Origin: Streptomyces microflavus
GTDB lineage: Bacteria; Actinomycetota; Actinomycetes; Streptomycetales; Streptomycetaceae
Direction of reading: 5' to 3'
DNA length: 64,000 bases
Assembly: GCF_014650075.1 (NCBI RefSeq)
Contig: NZ_BMUG01000009.1
Location: forward strand, 248,001 to 312,000
Made by a program: the position numbers and the translations under genes. How positions within the stretch are numbered: the stretch's first letter is position 1; each line of letters begins with the position of its first letter. This document shows positions 8,255 to 17,213 of this stretch, one piece after another. The notes below the pieces were generated by a model. It ran no database searches. It saw only the letters and a program-made list of their open reading frames with translations, and was not told the origin of the DNA.

Positions 8255-9237
8255 GGGGTCTCCTCCTTCTTGTCCTCGGGGTCCCCGTGCTCGTCCGCCT
8301 CGGCCGCGTGGCCGGTGAGCGAGAGGAAGACGTCGTCCAGGGTGGGGCGGCGCAGGGCGATGTCGTCGATCTCGACGCCGCTGCCGTCGAGCTCGCGGAT
8401 GATCTCGGCGAGCAGCTTGGCCCCGCCGCTCACCGGGACGGTCAGCTTGCGGGAGAGCCGTGCGACGGTGACCTCGCCCTTCCCCAGGGTGGTCAGCACC
8501 GAGCGGGCGGGCTCGATCTCGTCGGGGCGGTGCACGACGACCTCGACGCGCTCGCCGCCGGTGCGGGCCTTGAGCTCGTCGGAGGTGCCGCGGGCGATGA
8601 CCTTGCCGTGGTCGATGACGCAGATGTCGTGGGCGAGGCGGTCGGCCTCCTCCAGGTACTGCGTGGTCAGCAGCAGTGTCGTACCGCCCGCCACCAGGTC
8701 CTCGATGACGTCCCACAGCTGCTGCCGGTTGCGCGGGTCGAGCCCTGTCGTCGGCTCGTCCATGAACATCACGGGCGGCGAGACGACCAGGGCGGCCGCG
8801 AGGTCGAGCCGGCGGCGCATGCCGCCGGAGTACGTCTTGGCGGTACGGTCGGCGGCGTCGGCGAGGTTGAACCGCTCCAGCAGGACGCCCGCCCGGGCCT
8901 TCGCGTCGCGGGAGCTCATCTGGTAGAGCTGCCCGACCATCTGGAGGTTCTCCCGGCCGGTCAGGTACTCGTCGACCGCGGCGAACTGTCCGGAGAGCCC
9001 GATCGAGCGGCGTACCTCGTTGGGCTTCTTCAGTACGTCGATCCCGGCCACGAACGCAGCTCCGCTGTCGGGGCGCAGCAGGGTGGTCAGGACCCGTACG
9101 GCGGTCGTCTTGCCCGCGCCGTTGGGGCCGAGCAGCCCGAGGACGGTGCCCTCGGGCACATCGAGGTCGACTCCGTCCAGGGCTCGTACGTCACCGAAGG
9201 TCTTCACCAGACCTTCGGCGTGGATGGCACCTGGCAT
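8251..9237 (-). CDS. ABC transporter ATP-binding protein (DrrA-like)
   Basis: A 328-residue ATPase with Walker A GPNGAGKTT, a Q-loop (SGQFAAVDEYLTGREN), ABC signature YSGGMRR, Walker B MFMDEPTTGLDP and the DrrA-type C-terminal extension ending in PTLDDVFLSLTG. ATG 9237 is chosen because GGGGGAG precedes it and the fold begins there. First gene of a two-gene operon with the permease. A 10-bp palindrome CACGTACGTG at 9271-9280, about 35 bp upstream, might be an operator, but no regulator gene lies beside it. Confidence 0.92.
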   Translation of the reverse strand: MPGAIHAEGLVKTFGDVRALDGVDLDVPEGTVLGLLGPNGAGKTTAVRVLTTLLRPDSGAAFVAGIDVLKKPNEVRRSIGLSGQFAAVDEYLTGRENLQMVGQLYQMSSRDAKARAGVLLERFNLADAADRTAKTYSGGMRRRLDLAAALVVSPPVMFMDEPTTGLDPRNRQQLWDVIEDLVAGGTTLLLTTQYLEEADRLAHDICVIDHGKVIARGTSDELKARTGGERVEVVVHRPDEIEPARSVLTTLGKGEVTVARLSRKLTVPVSGGAKLLAEIIRELDGSGVEIDDIALRRPTLDDVFLSLTGHAAEADEHGDPEDKKEETP

Positions 9238-9361
9238 GGATGAACTCCCCCGTCGTTCGCGGATGACGTACACGTACGTGGTTCGTCAGCGATCCTAGGA
9301 TTCGCCGGGCCTCACCGCGCGGTGAATAACGGGATCCGGCCAACAGGCGGGAACCGGTCGG

Positions 9362-10591
9362 TCAGCCGATGACCCGGTAGCCGTCCCGGCGCAGTGCCGC
9401 TTCGACCTCTTCGCAGTGGCGGGGGCCCTTGGTCTCCAGGTGGAGGTCGACCTCCACCTCGGTCAGCCCGAGGCGCGGGTCGGTGCGCACATGGCCGATA
9501 TCGAGCACGTTGGCGTCGGCGACGGTCAGTGCCGCCAGCAGGGTGGCCAGCGCCCCCGGCCGGTCGGTGAGGCGCAGCCGCAGGCTGAGGTAGCGGCCGG
9601 CGGCGGACATCCCGTGGCGCAGGACGCGCTGCATCAGCAGCGGGTCCACGTTGCCGCCGGAGAGCACCGCCACCACCGGCCCCCGGAACGCCTTGGGGTC
9701 GCTGAGCAGTGCGGCCACCGGGCTCGCCCCGGCAGGCTCCACCACCAGCTTGGCCCGCTCCAGGCAGAGCAGCAGGGCGCTGGAGAGCTCGTTCTCGGTG
9801 ACGGTGCGGACCTCGTCCACCAGCTCCTCGATCACCGCGAACGGGATGTCCCCCGGACGCCCCACCTTGATGCCGTCCGCCATCGTGACCGGGTTGTCGA
9901 GGGAGACCGGGCGGCCGGCGGCGAGCGAGGGCGGGTAGGCGGCGGCGCCCTCGGCCTGGACGCCGACGATCCGGATGTCGGGGCGCAGCGCCTTCACCGC
10001 GACGGCGATGCCGGCCGCGAGTCCGCCGCCGCCGATGCCGACGACGATCGTGCGGACCTCCGGGCACTGCTCCAGGATCTCCAGCCCCACGGTGCCCTGG
10101 CCCGCGATGATGTCGGGGTGGTCGAAGGGGTGGATGAAGACCGCGCCGGTCTCCTCCGCGTACTGCTGTGCGGCGGCCAGTGTCTCGTCGACGACCTGGC
10201 CGTGCAGCCGCACCTCGGCCCCGTACTCCTGGGTCGCGGCGACCTTGGGCAGGGGGGCGCCGACGGGCATGAAGACCGTGGACCGGACGCCGAGGAGGGT
10301 GGAGGCGAGGGCGACGCCCTGGGCGTGGTTCCCGGCGCTGGCGGCGACCACCCCGGCCGCCCGCTCCACCGGGGTGAGGCCGGAGATCCGCACGTACGCG
10401 CCGCGCAGTTTGAAGGAGCCGGTGCGCTGGAGGTTCTCGCACTTGAGGTGGACGGGGGCGCCGACCAGCTCGGTCAGGTGCCGGCTGCCCTCCAGGGCGG
10501 TCACCCTGGCCACCCCGGACAGCATTTTCTGCGCGCCCCGGACATCGTCGAGGATCAGGGCCGGGTGTCGGGCGGTCGCGCGGAACATCAT
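9362..10591 (-). CDS. ilvA: Threonine ammonia-lyase (threonine dehydratase)
   Basis: A 409-residue PLP enzyme converting threonine to 2-oxobutanoate and ammonia. PLP lysine is Lys61 in SFKLRGA; the phosphate-binding glycine loop GIGGGGLAAG and SAGNHAQG are present. The last 80 or so residues form one ACT domain (LRLRLTDRPGALATLLAAL), the short 'catabolic-type' layout common in actinomycetes, where it still supplies isoleucine synthesis. ATG 10591 (or the adjacent ATG 10588) is preferred by similarity; no strong ribosome binding site is visible. Divergent from the MarR gene. Confidence 0.9.
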   Translation of the reverse strand: MMFRATARHPALILDDVRGAQKMLSGVARVTALEGSRHLTELVGAPVHLKCENLQRTGSFKLRGAYVRISGLTPVERAAGVVAASAGNHAQGVALASTLLGVRSTVFMPVGAPLPKVAATQEYGAEVRLHGQVVDETLAAAQQYAEETGAVFIHPFDHPDIIAGQGTVGLEILEQCPEVRTIVVGIGGGGLAAGIAVAVKALRPDIRIVGVQAEGAAAYPPSLAAGRPVSLDNPVTMADGIKVGRPGDIPFAVIEELVDEVRTVTENELSSALLLCLERAKLVVEPAGASPVAALLSDPKAFRGPVVAVLSGGNVDPLLMQRVLRHGMSAAGRYLSLRLRLTDRPGALATLLAALTVADANVLDIGHVRTDPRLGLTEVEVDLHLETKGPRHCEEVEAALRRDGYRVIG

Positions 10592-10748
10592 GCCCGCAAG
10601 TCTTGCAGCTCGGAGCGGTCGCGGCAGACTTGTCTCATGGCGGCCTGCGGTGGTGTCCGCAGGTTTGTGCGGCACTGGTACGCGTTGCCCCGGGGCCGCG
10701 TACTCTGTCCCCCACCCATCCGACACCGCACGAAGAGAGCCCCCGGCC

Positions 10749-11279
10749 ATGCCCCCTCAGGACATGACGACTGCTGCGTCTCCTTCCGGGGGCGCCGCCC
10801 CCGAACACCCGGGTCCCGACCGCCTGCTGGACTCCCTCCAGCACCAGGTGGCGGTCTTCGCCCGCCGTGCCGAGCAGACCCGCCTCGGCGGTGTCGGCCA
10901 GGTCCGCAACTCGATGGACCGGGCGGCGTACCTGCTGCTGAACCGGCTGGACAAAGAAGGCCCGATGGGCGTCAAGGCGCTCGCCGCGGGCATGGGGATC
11001 GACTCCTCTACCGTGACCCGGCAGGTCGCCCCGCTCGTCGACACCGGGCTGGTCAAGCGGACCTCGCACCCGGAGGACGGCCGGGCCGTCGTGCTCCAGC
11101 TCTCCCCGCGCGGCCAGGCCCGCCTGGACGAGGTCCGCGCCTCGCGGCGCGAGCTGATGTCGCAGGTGACGGACGGCTGGACGCAGGAGGAGCGGGACAC
11201 CTTCTGCGCGCTGCTCACCCGGTTCAACGGATCACTGGCCGCCCGGCAGGCCGCGCACCAGCCGCCGCAGAGCGACTGA
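10749..11279 (+). CDS. MarR-family transcriptional regulator
   Basis: A 176-residue regulator with a winged helix: GPMGVKALAAGMGIDSSTV is the recognition segment and HPEDGRAVVLQLSPRG the wing, typical of MarR. An N-terminal Ser/Pro-rich tail of about 25 residues precedes the fold; the ATG at 10764 is an alternative start. Divergent from the threonine dehydratase gene over a 157-bp gap, so it may act on that promoter, but no palindrome is convincing there. Ligand unknown. Confidence 0.85.
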   Translation: MPPQDMTTAASPSGGAAPEHPGPDRLLDSLQHQVAVFARRAEQTRLGGVGQVRNSMDRAAYLLLNRLDKEGPMGVKALAAGMGIDSSTVTRQVAPLVDTGLVKRTSHPEDGRAVVLQLSPRGQARLDEVRASRRELMSQVTDGWTQEERDTFCALLTRFNGSLAARQAAHQPPQSD

Positions 11280-11306
11280 CCCCTTCCACGCGCCCCACGC
11301 CCTCTT

Positions 11307-11338
11307 AGGCCCCTGTCCCCGCTGGACGGCAGGGGCCT
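11307..11338 (+). terminator. Terminator after the MarR gene
   Basis: AGGCCCCTG (11307-11315) pairs with CAGGGGCCT (11330-11338) around a 14-base loop, 28 bp after the MarR stop and before the stressosome operon. Confidence 0.75.
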
Positions 11339-11400
11339 TGCCGTACGCTTCGCGAAGAGTTGCCAGATGGATACTTTTTACCTTTAAGGGGTGCCGGGCC

Positions 11401-12252
11401 ATGGCGAAGCAGGACAGCAAGAGCGATCTGGCGGGACTGTTGTCCGCCGACCGCGAGAGAGTCGTGGACCAGTGGATCGACAGCGTCGTCGGGTCGCTCA
11501 AGGGCCGTATCAGCAAGGCCGAGGTCGACCGGGAGCTGCGCGAGCTGTACGCGGCGCTCGTGGAGGCCCTCGTCGCGGGAGGCGAGGACGCCCGCGGTGA
11601 CCACCTGTCCGAGACCCGGGCGCTGCTGACCGAGCTGTCGCGCAACCGGGCCCGGCAGGGCTTCACGCCCAGCGAGACGGCCATCAGCGTGCTCGCGCTC
11701 AAGAGGGCGTTCGAACCGGCGCTGCGGGACGGATCGGCCGAGGACACCGACCGGTACCTGCGGCTGAGCCGGATCCTCGACGACCTGGCCCTGTTCACCA
11801 TCGAGACGTACACCCGTACCCGCGAGGAGATCATCAGCTCGCAGGCCACTCAGCTCATGGAGCTGTCGACGCCCGTGGTGAAGCTCTGGGACGGTGTCAT
11901 AGCCGTGCCCCTCGTGGGCACCCTCGACTCGGCCCGCACCCAGGTGGTGATGGAGAAGCTCCTCCAGGCGCTGGTGGACACCGGCTCCGAGCAGGCCATC
12001 ATCGACATCACGGGGGTCCCCGCAGTCGACACCCAGGTCGCCCAGCACCTGCTCAAGACGATCGTGGCGGCCCGGCTGATGGGCGCGGAGTGCACGGTCT
12101 CCGGCATCCGTCCGCAGATCGCGCAGACCATCGTGGCCCTGGGCATCGAGTTCGGTGACATCGTCACCAAGGCGACCCTCGCCGACGCCCTCCAGCTCGC
12201 GCTGAAGAAGTCCGGCATCGACCTCGTCGCGCACCAGGGCGGCGGGCGATGA
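11401..12252 (+). CDS. rsbR: RsbR-type stressosome sensor (STAS)
   Basis: A 283-residue protein with an N-terminal helical RsbRD-like domain (residues 1-150, LLSADRERVVDQWIDSVVGS) and a C-terminal STAS domain (about 160-275). Thr211 in VDTQVAQ and Thr243 in SGIRPQIAQT lie where RsbT phosphorylates B. subtilis RsbRA. It should assemble with RsbS into the stressosome core that holds RsbT until stress. ATG 11401 follows AAGGGG at good spacing; the longer frame overlaps the terminator. First gene of a six-gene chain. Confidence 0.88.
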   Translation: MAKQDSKSDLAGLLSADRERVVDQWIDSVVGSLKGRISKAEVDRELRELYAALVEALVAGGEDARGDHLSETRALLTELSRNRARQGFTPSETAISVLALKRAFEPALRDGSAEDTDRYLRLSRILDDLALFTIETYTRTREEIISSQATQLMELSTPVVKLWDGVIAVPLVGTLDSARTQVVMEKLLQALVDTGSEQAIIDITGVPAVDTQVAQHLLKTIVAARLMGAECTVSGIRPQIAQTIVALGIEFGDIVTKATLADALQLALKKSGIDLVAHQGGGR

Positions 12253-12623
12253 CCGAGCGGGTTCCGGTCCTGCGGATCGGTGACGTACTCCTCGTCTCCA
12301 TCCAGGTGGACCTGGAGGACCAGACGGTCCTGAACCTCCAGGAGGACCTGGCGGAGCAGATCGTCTCGCGCGCGGCCCGCGGAGTCGTCATCGACATCAC
12401 CGCGGTCGAGATCGTCGACTCGTTCGTCGGCCGCATGCTGGCCACGATCGCCTCCATTTCCCGGCTGCTCGACGCCGAGACGGTAGTGGTCGGCATGCGG
12501 CCCGCCGTCGCCATCACCCTCGTCGAGCTGGGCCTCTCACTGGGCGGTGTCCGCACCGCACTCGACCTGGAGAAGGGGCTCGCGCTGCTGCGCCGGGCCG
12601 CCGCCGACACGGACCGGCGATGA
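12249..12623 (+). CDS. rsbS: RsbS-type STAS scaffold
   Basis: A 124-residue single STAS domain. Ser58 in VDSFVGR is the expected RsbT phosphorylation site, and the segment VVVGMRPAVAITLVELG matches RsbS. The ATGA overlap with rsbR gives tight coupling, consistent with the fixed stoichiometry needed for a stressosome. Confidence 0.9.
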   Translation: MTERVPVLRIGDVLLVSIQVDLEDQTVLNLQEDLAEQIVSRAARGVVIDITAVEIVDSFVGRMLATIASISRLLDAETVVVGMRPAVAITLVELGLSLGGVRTALDLEKGLALLRRAAADTDRR

Positions 12624-13042
12624 ACGTCCCCTGGGCGGCGGGACAGGTGCCCCGTACGCAGGGCATCGCCCAGAACGACGACGTCGTGCGGGCACGCCAG
12701 CAGGTCCGCGGGCACGCGCAGCAGTGCAAGCTGTCCCTGGTCGACCAGACGAAGTTCATCACCGCGGCCAGCGAACTCGCCCGCAACACCCTGGTGTACG
12801 GCGGCGGCGGAGAGATGCGGTCAGGCCTGGTGGAGCGGGACGGGCGGCGCGGTGTCGCGGCGGTCTTCGAGGACTCCGGACCCGGGATCCCCGACATCGA
12901 ACTCGCCCTGACCGACGGCTGGACCTCGGGCGGCGGACTGGGCCTCGGGCTCAGCGGAGCGCGTCGGCTGGTCGACGAGTTCTTCCTGGACACCGAGGCG
13001 GGCCGGGGTACCACGGTCTCGATCGTCAAGTGGTCACGATGA
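12620..13042 (+). CDS. rsbT: RsbT-type switch kinase
   Basis: A 140-residue GHKL ATPase: N box SELARNTLVYGGGG (Asn56), G1 box EDSGPGIPD and G2 box GLGLGLSGARR are intact. RsbT phosphorylates RsbR and RsbS and, once released, activates a PP2C phosphatase. The ATGA overlap with rsbS keeps the operon coupled. It could in principle be another anti-sigma-type kinase, but the position after RsbR/RsbS makes RsbT much the best reading. Confidence 0.9.
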   Translation: MNVPWAAGQVPRTQGIAQNDDVVRARQQVRGHAQQCKLSLVDQTKFITAASELARNTLVYGGGGEMRSGLVERDGRRGVAAVFEDSGPGIPDIELALTDGWTSGGGLGLGLSGARRLVDEFFLDTEAGRGTTVSIVKWSR

Positions 13043-14121
13043 GCCCCCTCGGCGTCCTCGACTGCGAGGACATCGCCTGGTTCCGGGCCGATCCCGAGAT
13101 GCCCTCGGCGGCCCGGGGAGCGGCGGCGACGCTGGCGCGCCGCATCGGCCTGGAGGGCTACCGCGCCTCGGAGGTGGCCCTGGCGGTCACCGAGGCCGCG
13201 ACCAACCTCCAGCGGCACGCGACCGACGGAGCACTGCTGCTACGGGTCCTGCGCACCCCGGACCGGGCCGGCGTCGAGTTCGTCACCGTGGACACCGGCC
13301 CCGGTATGGCCGATGTGGACGCCGCCCTCGCGGACGGCACGTCCACCGCCGGGACGCTCGGCATCGGGCTCGGGGCGGTCGCCCGGCTCGCCGACGTCTT
13401 CGACATCCACTCGGTCCCGGGGCGCGGCACGGTGATCGCCGCCCAGTTCTGGGCCCGTGAGGCCGTGGCCGAGATGGCCGGGAAGCCCTCCGTGGCCTCC
13501 GGCCTGACCCGGCCCATCAGTGGCGAGACGACGTGCGGCGACGCCTGGGCCGTACGCGTGGACCCCGGCGCCGACCACGACCCGCGGTCCGGCCCCGCCC
13601 CGTCCACCGCATCGGCCGAGCCGGCGATCCTCGTCATGCTCTGCGACGGGCTGGGACACGGGCCGATGGCCGCGCTCGCCGGTGAGGCCGCGGTCAAGGC
13701 GTTCCGGCGGAGCACCGCGCGCCATCCGGAGGGCCTGCTGCGCGACATCCATACGGCGTTGCGCGGCACCAGGGGCGGCGCGGTCGCGGTGGCCCGGATC
13801 GAACCCTCCGCACAGCGCCTCCTCTACTGCGGCATCGGCAACGTGAGCGGAGTCCTGCTCGGCCCCGAGTCCCGCAACGGCCTGCTCTCGGCGCCGGGCA
13901 TCGTCGGACAGCAGATGCGGAGTCTGCGGACCTTCGAGCTTCCACTGAAGCCGGGCGGGGCGCTGGTCATGCACTCCGACGGGCTGACCGAGCGCTGGCG
14001 GGCGGACGATGTGCCCGGGCTGCTCCGGCACACCCCGGCCGTGATGGCGGGCCAGCTGCTGCGCGAGGCCGGTGTCCGCCGCGACGACGCCGGGGTCGTG
14101 GTCGTCAAGGGGGCCTGGTGA
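13039..14121 (+). CDS. Fused RsbT/RsbW-like ATPase and PP2C phosphatase (RsbX-like)
   Basis: A 360-residue fusion. Residues about 10-140 are a second GHKL domain (N box TEAATNLQRHATD, G1 DTGPGM, G2 GTLGIGLGA). Residues about 160-360 are a SpoIIE/PP2C-like phosphatase with metal-binding motifs SGETTCGDAW, LCDGLGHGPMA and RDDAGVVVV. The phosphatase half resembles RsbX, which dephosphorylates RsbR/RsbS and resets the stressosome; the attached kinase-fold domain is an actinomycete addition. ATG 13039 overlaps the rsbT stop as ATGA; the longer upstream frame is only rsbT read in another phase. Confidence 0.87.
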   Translation: MSPLGVLDCEDIAWFRADPEMPSAARGAAATLARRIGLEGYRASEVALAVTEAATNLQRHATDGALLLRVLRTPDRAGVEFVTVDTGPGMADVDAALADGTSTAGTLGIGLGAVARLADVFDIHSVPGRGTVIAAQFWAREAVAEMAGKPSVASGLTRPISGETTCGDAWAVRVDPGADHDPRSGPAPSTASAEPAILVMLCDGLGHGPMAALAGEAAVKAFRRSTARHPEGLLRDIHTALRGTRGGAVAVARIEPSAQRLLYCGIGNVSGVLLGPESRNGLLSAPGIVGQQMRSLRTFELPLKPGGALVMHSDGLTERWRADDVPGLLRHTPAVMAGQLLREAGVRRDDAGVVVVKGAW

Positions 14122-15527
14122 CGGTGTCCGCCGCTCGATCCGCCTCCCTCCCCGCGTTCGATCTCGCCACGGCGCAGGATGTCTTCGCCCTGCGCCGCAT
14201 CGGCCAGAGCGCGGCGAAGGCGCTGGGGATGGACCCCCAGGACCAGGTGCGCATCGCCACCGCGCTCAGCGAACTCGGCCGCGACCGGCTCGGCTGCGAC
14301 GGGCTGACCGTGGCCTTCACCCTGCCGACGGGCCCGGAACCCGTCCTGGCCGTCGTCTTCGAATGGGACGGCGGTACGAAGGCGGCCCCCGACCTCGAAC
14401 CGGCGTCCCGCCTGCTGAACCGGGTCCGCCACGAGAGCGGCGGGGCGCGGGAACGGATCGTCGCGGAACATCCGCTGCCCACGGGCTGGGCCGACACCCC
14501 GGACGCCCGGCTGGGCGTGCGGGAGGCGCTGCGCCGCCACGCGCCCATGACGCTCGCCGACGACCTGCGGGCGCAGACCCGCGACCTGATCGCCACCCTG
14601 GAGGAGACGCGGGCCCAGCGCGAGGAGCTGCGCAGGCTCAACGACGAGCTGGAGGAGACGAACCAGGGGGTCCTGGCGCTCTACACCGAGCTGTCGCAGG
14701 AGCTGGAGGAGACGAACAGCGGTGTCGTGGCCCTCCACGCCGAACTGGAGGAGAAGTCGAAGCGGCTGCGGGAGACCAGCGAGGCCAAGACGCGCTTCTG
14801 GACCAACATCAGCCATGAGCTCCGCACCCCCGTGAGCGCGGTGGTCGCGCTCTCCCGGCTGCTGCTGGCGTCCGGCTCGGCGCCGCTCACCGAGGAGCAG
14901 CGCCGCCAGATCTCCCTCATCGACACCTCGGGGCAGACCCTGTTCTCCCTGGTCAACGACTTGCTGGACATGGCCAAGGCGGAGGCGGGCCAGCTGGAGG
15001 TCGTCTCCGCGCCGGTGGACCTGCGGGCACTGGTGGGTCAGCTCGGAGCCGTGCTGCGCTCCACCTGGCCCCCCGGCGATGTCGTCCTGCTGACGCCCGC
15101 CCCCGGCACTCTTCCCGTGACGCTGACCGACGAGGTCCTGCTCACCCGCGTCCTGCGCAACCTGCTGTCGAACGCCCTGAAGTTCACCGAGAAGGGCGAG
15201 GTCCGGCTGGAGTTCGCGGTGGACCCGGCGGCCTCCGGGCCATGGATGACCTTCACCGTGACGGACACCGGGGTGGGGATCCCCGAGACCGAACTGCCCC
15301 GGGTCTTCGAGGAGTTCTACCAGGTACGCGGACCGCTCCAGCGCGTCCACCGGGGCACCGGGCTCGGACTCCCCTATGCCCGTGCCCTCACCGAACTGCT
15401 GGGCGGCACCCTGCAGTTGTCCAGCACCCCCGGCGTCGGCACCCGCGTCGAGGTCCGGCTGCCCCACCGGCCCGGGCCGGCGTCCGCTCCCCCGCCCGCA
15501 CCCACCGATCCGGAGGCCGACGCGTGA
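14118..15527 (+). CDS. Hybrid sensor histidine kinase of the stressosome operon
   Basis: A 469-residue soluble kinase. Residues about 15-145 look like a degenerate RsbT/RsbW ATPase domain in which the N-box motif reads SELGRD rather than SELARN. A coiled coil follows with the near-repeat LEETNQGVLALYTEL / LEETNSGVVALHAEL. Then come HisKA (His233 in ISHELRTP) and HATPase_c (NLLSNALKF, DTGVGIPE, GTGLGLPYA). There is no transmembrane segment, so it probably reads a cytoplasmic partner such as the stressosome. GTG 14118 overlaps the previous stop. Its cognate receiver is probably the next gene. Confidence 0.88.
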   Translation: MTVSAARSASLPAFDLATAQDVFALRRIGQSAAKALGMDPQDQVRIATALSELGRDRLGCDGLTVAFTLPTGPEPVLAVVFEWDGGTKAAPDLEPASRLLNRVRHESGGARERIVAEHPLPTGWADTPDARLGVREALRRHAPMTLADDLRAQTRDLIATLEETRAQREELRRLNDELEETNQGVLALYTELSQELEETNSGVVALHAELEEKSKRLRETSEAKTRFWTNISHELRTPVSAVVALSRLLLASGSAPLTEEQRRQISLIDTSGQTLFSLVNDLLDMAKAEAGQLEVVSAPVDLRALVGQLGAVLRSTWPPGDVVLLTPAPGTLPVTLTDEVLLTRVLRNLLSNALKFTEKGEVRLEFAVDPAASGPWMTFTVTDTGVGIPETELPRVFEEFYQVRGPLQRVHRGTGLGLPYARALTELLGGTLQLSSTPGVGTRVEVRLPHRPGPASAPPPAPTDPEADA

Positions 15528-17146
15528 CCGAGACAGCACGACGCGACAGCGCGCCGGGAACCATCCTGGTGATCGACGACGACGAGACCAACCGCTACGT
15601 CCTGACCAGCTGGCTCAGACGGGCCGGGCACACCGTGCTCGACGCCGCCGACGGGGCCCGGGGCCTGGCCCTGATCGGCGCGCGGGACACCCCGCTGCCC
15701 GAGGCGGCGGTCATCGACGTCCAGCTCCCCGACATGACCGGTTTCGAGGTCTGCGAGCGGATCAAGGCCGATCCGAGCACCGCCTCGCTTCCGGTCATCC
15801 ATGTCTCCGCCGTCGCGATGGGCGCCGACGACCACACCGAGGGGCTGAGCCGGGGCGCGGACGCCTACCTCGACCAGCCCGTCGACCCGGAGGAGTTCCT
15901 GGCCACCGTCACCGCCGCCCTGCGCTACGTACGGGCTCGGCGCCGGGCGGAACGTCTCACCCGGCGGCTGGCCACCCTCAACCGGGCGACCCTGGACGTC
16001 TACCGGGCCGTCGGCTTCCACTCCTTCGCCGCCGCGGCGACCGGCGGTGCGGCCACCCTCATGTCCGGCCCCGCCACCGCGATCTTCCTGAGCCCCCAGG
16101 GGCAGCCGGTGCACAGCCACGCCACCGGACCGGAAGCAGCCCCCGTCTCGTTGCCGGTGCGCTCCGAGGTGCTCGACCGGCTGGCCGCGTACGCCCTCGG
16201 CAGCGATACCGGGGCCGAGGTGCGGCTGATGCCCCACAGCCAGTGGAAGGCGCTGCTGCCCCTCGACCCGATCGAGGGGGACGTCGTCCTGGTGGTGGCC
16301 CGGACCAAGCGCAACCGGCCGCCCGTCTGCGTCGCCGTCCCGGCCGGCGCGGCTCTCGGCACCGATGAGCGCGAGCTCCTCCAGCAGCTCGTCAACGCCT
16401 GTGCGCTGGCCCTGGAGGCGCTGCGCACCTTCAACGAGGAGCACGCCCTCGCGCTCGCCCTCCAGCGCACCTTCCTGCCGGACCGGCTGCCGTGCGTTCC
16501 GGGCGTCTCGCTCGCCGTGCGCTACCTCCCGGCCTCCGACCACGCGGAGATCGGCGGCGACTTCTACGAGGCCCTGGAGACGCCGGACGGGCTGCTCCTG
16601 GCCATCGGAGACGTGGCCGGGCACTCGCTCGTCGCCGCGACGGTCATGGGCGAGATCCGGCACGCGCTGCGCGCCTACGCCCTGGAGGGCCATCCGCCGC
16701 ACCACGTGCTGGAGCGGCTCGACGCCCTCCTCGCCCACACCCGGCCCGGCCTCACCGTGACGCTCTGCCTCGTCCTGGTCGACCCTGACGGCAGCCGGAT
16801 CCACGTCGCCAACGCCGGTCACATCCCGCCCCTGCTGCTCGCCCCCGACGGCAGCGCCGACTACCTCCACGAGCACGGCCCCCTGCTGGGGCTCCGGCTG
16901 CCGCACCGGCCCGCGCGCGTCCACCCGGTCGCCCCGGACACCCGCATCCTGCTGATCACCGACGGTCTGGTGGAGGTCCGTACCCAGAACCTGGACGACA
17001 GCCTGGCGGCGTTCCGCTCCGCGGCACTGGAGGGGCCGCGGGAGCTGGAGGCCCTCTGCGACTTCCTCCTCGGCGCGTTCGGCGAGGACAAGGAGGACGA
17101 CATCGCGCTGCTCGCCATCGAACTGGGCCCGGGACCGATGGCCTGA
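15524..17146 (+). CDS. Response regulator fused to PP2C phosphatase (RsbU/RsbP-like)
   Basis: A 540-residue output protein. Residues 12-125 are a receiver (acidic pocket IDDDE, phospho-acceptor Asp65 in VIDVQLPD). Residues about 150-330 form a GAF-like linker with weak similarity. Residues about 335-540 are a SpoIIE-type PP2C domain with EIGGDFYEA, IGDVAGHS and EDDIALLAIE. Such phosphatases activate anti-anti-sigma factors. Here it could be driven both by the upstream histidine kinase and by RsbT. GTG 15524 overlaps the kinase stop; the longer frame antisenses into the kinase. Confidence 0.88.
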   Translation: MTETARRDSAPGTILVIDDDETNRYVLTSWLRRAGHTVLDAADGARGLALIGARDTPLPEAAVIDVQLPDMTGFEVCERIKADPSTASLPVIHVSAVAMGADDHTEGLSRGADAYLDQPVDPEEFLATVTAALRYVRARRRAERLTRRLATLNRATLDVYRAVGFHSFAAAATGGAATLMSGPATAIFLSPQGQPVHSHATGPEAAPVSLPVRSEVLDRLAAYALGSDTGAEVRLMPHSQWKALLPLDPIEGDVVLVVARTKRNRPPVCVAVPAGAALGTDERELLQQLVNACALALEALRTFNEEHALALALQRTFLPDRLPCVPGVSLAVRYLPASDHAEIGGDFYEALETPDGLLLAIGDVAGHSLVAATVMGEIRHALRAYALEGHPPHHVLERLDALLAHTRPGLTVTLCLVLVDPDGSRIHVANAGHIPPLLLAPDGSADYLHEHGPLLGLRLPHRPARVHPVAPDTRILLITDGLVEVRTQNLDDSLAAFRSAALEGPRELEALCDFLLGAFGEDKEDDIALLAIELGPGPMA

Positions 17147-17213
17147 CGGCGGCCCCGGCCCGGTGTGCGTCGCCCCTCTTGACCCGGGCACCGCACCGGG
17201 GCTCGGATGAACC

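Noticed and set aside
9264..9288. TGACG...CGTCA around CACGTACGTG upstream of the ABC exporter as an operator.
   Set aside because: Arms are only 5 bp, and there is no adjacent regulator; kept as a remark only.
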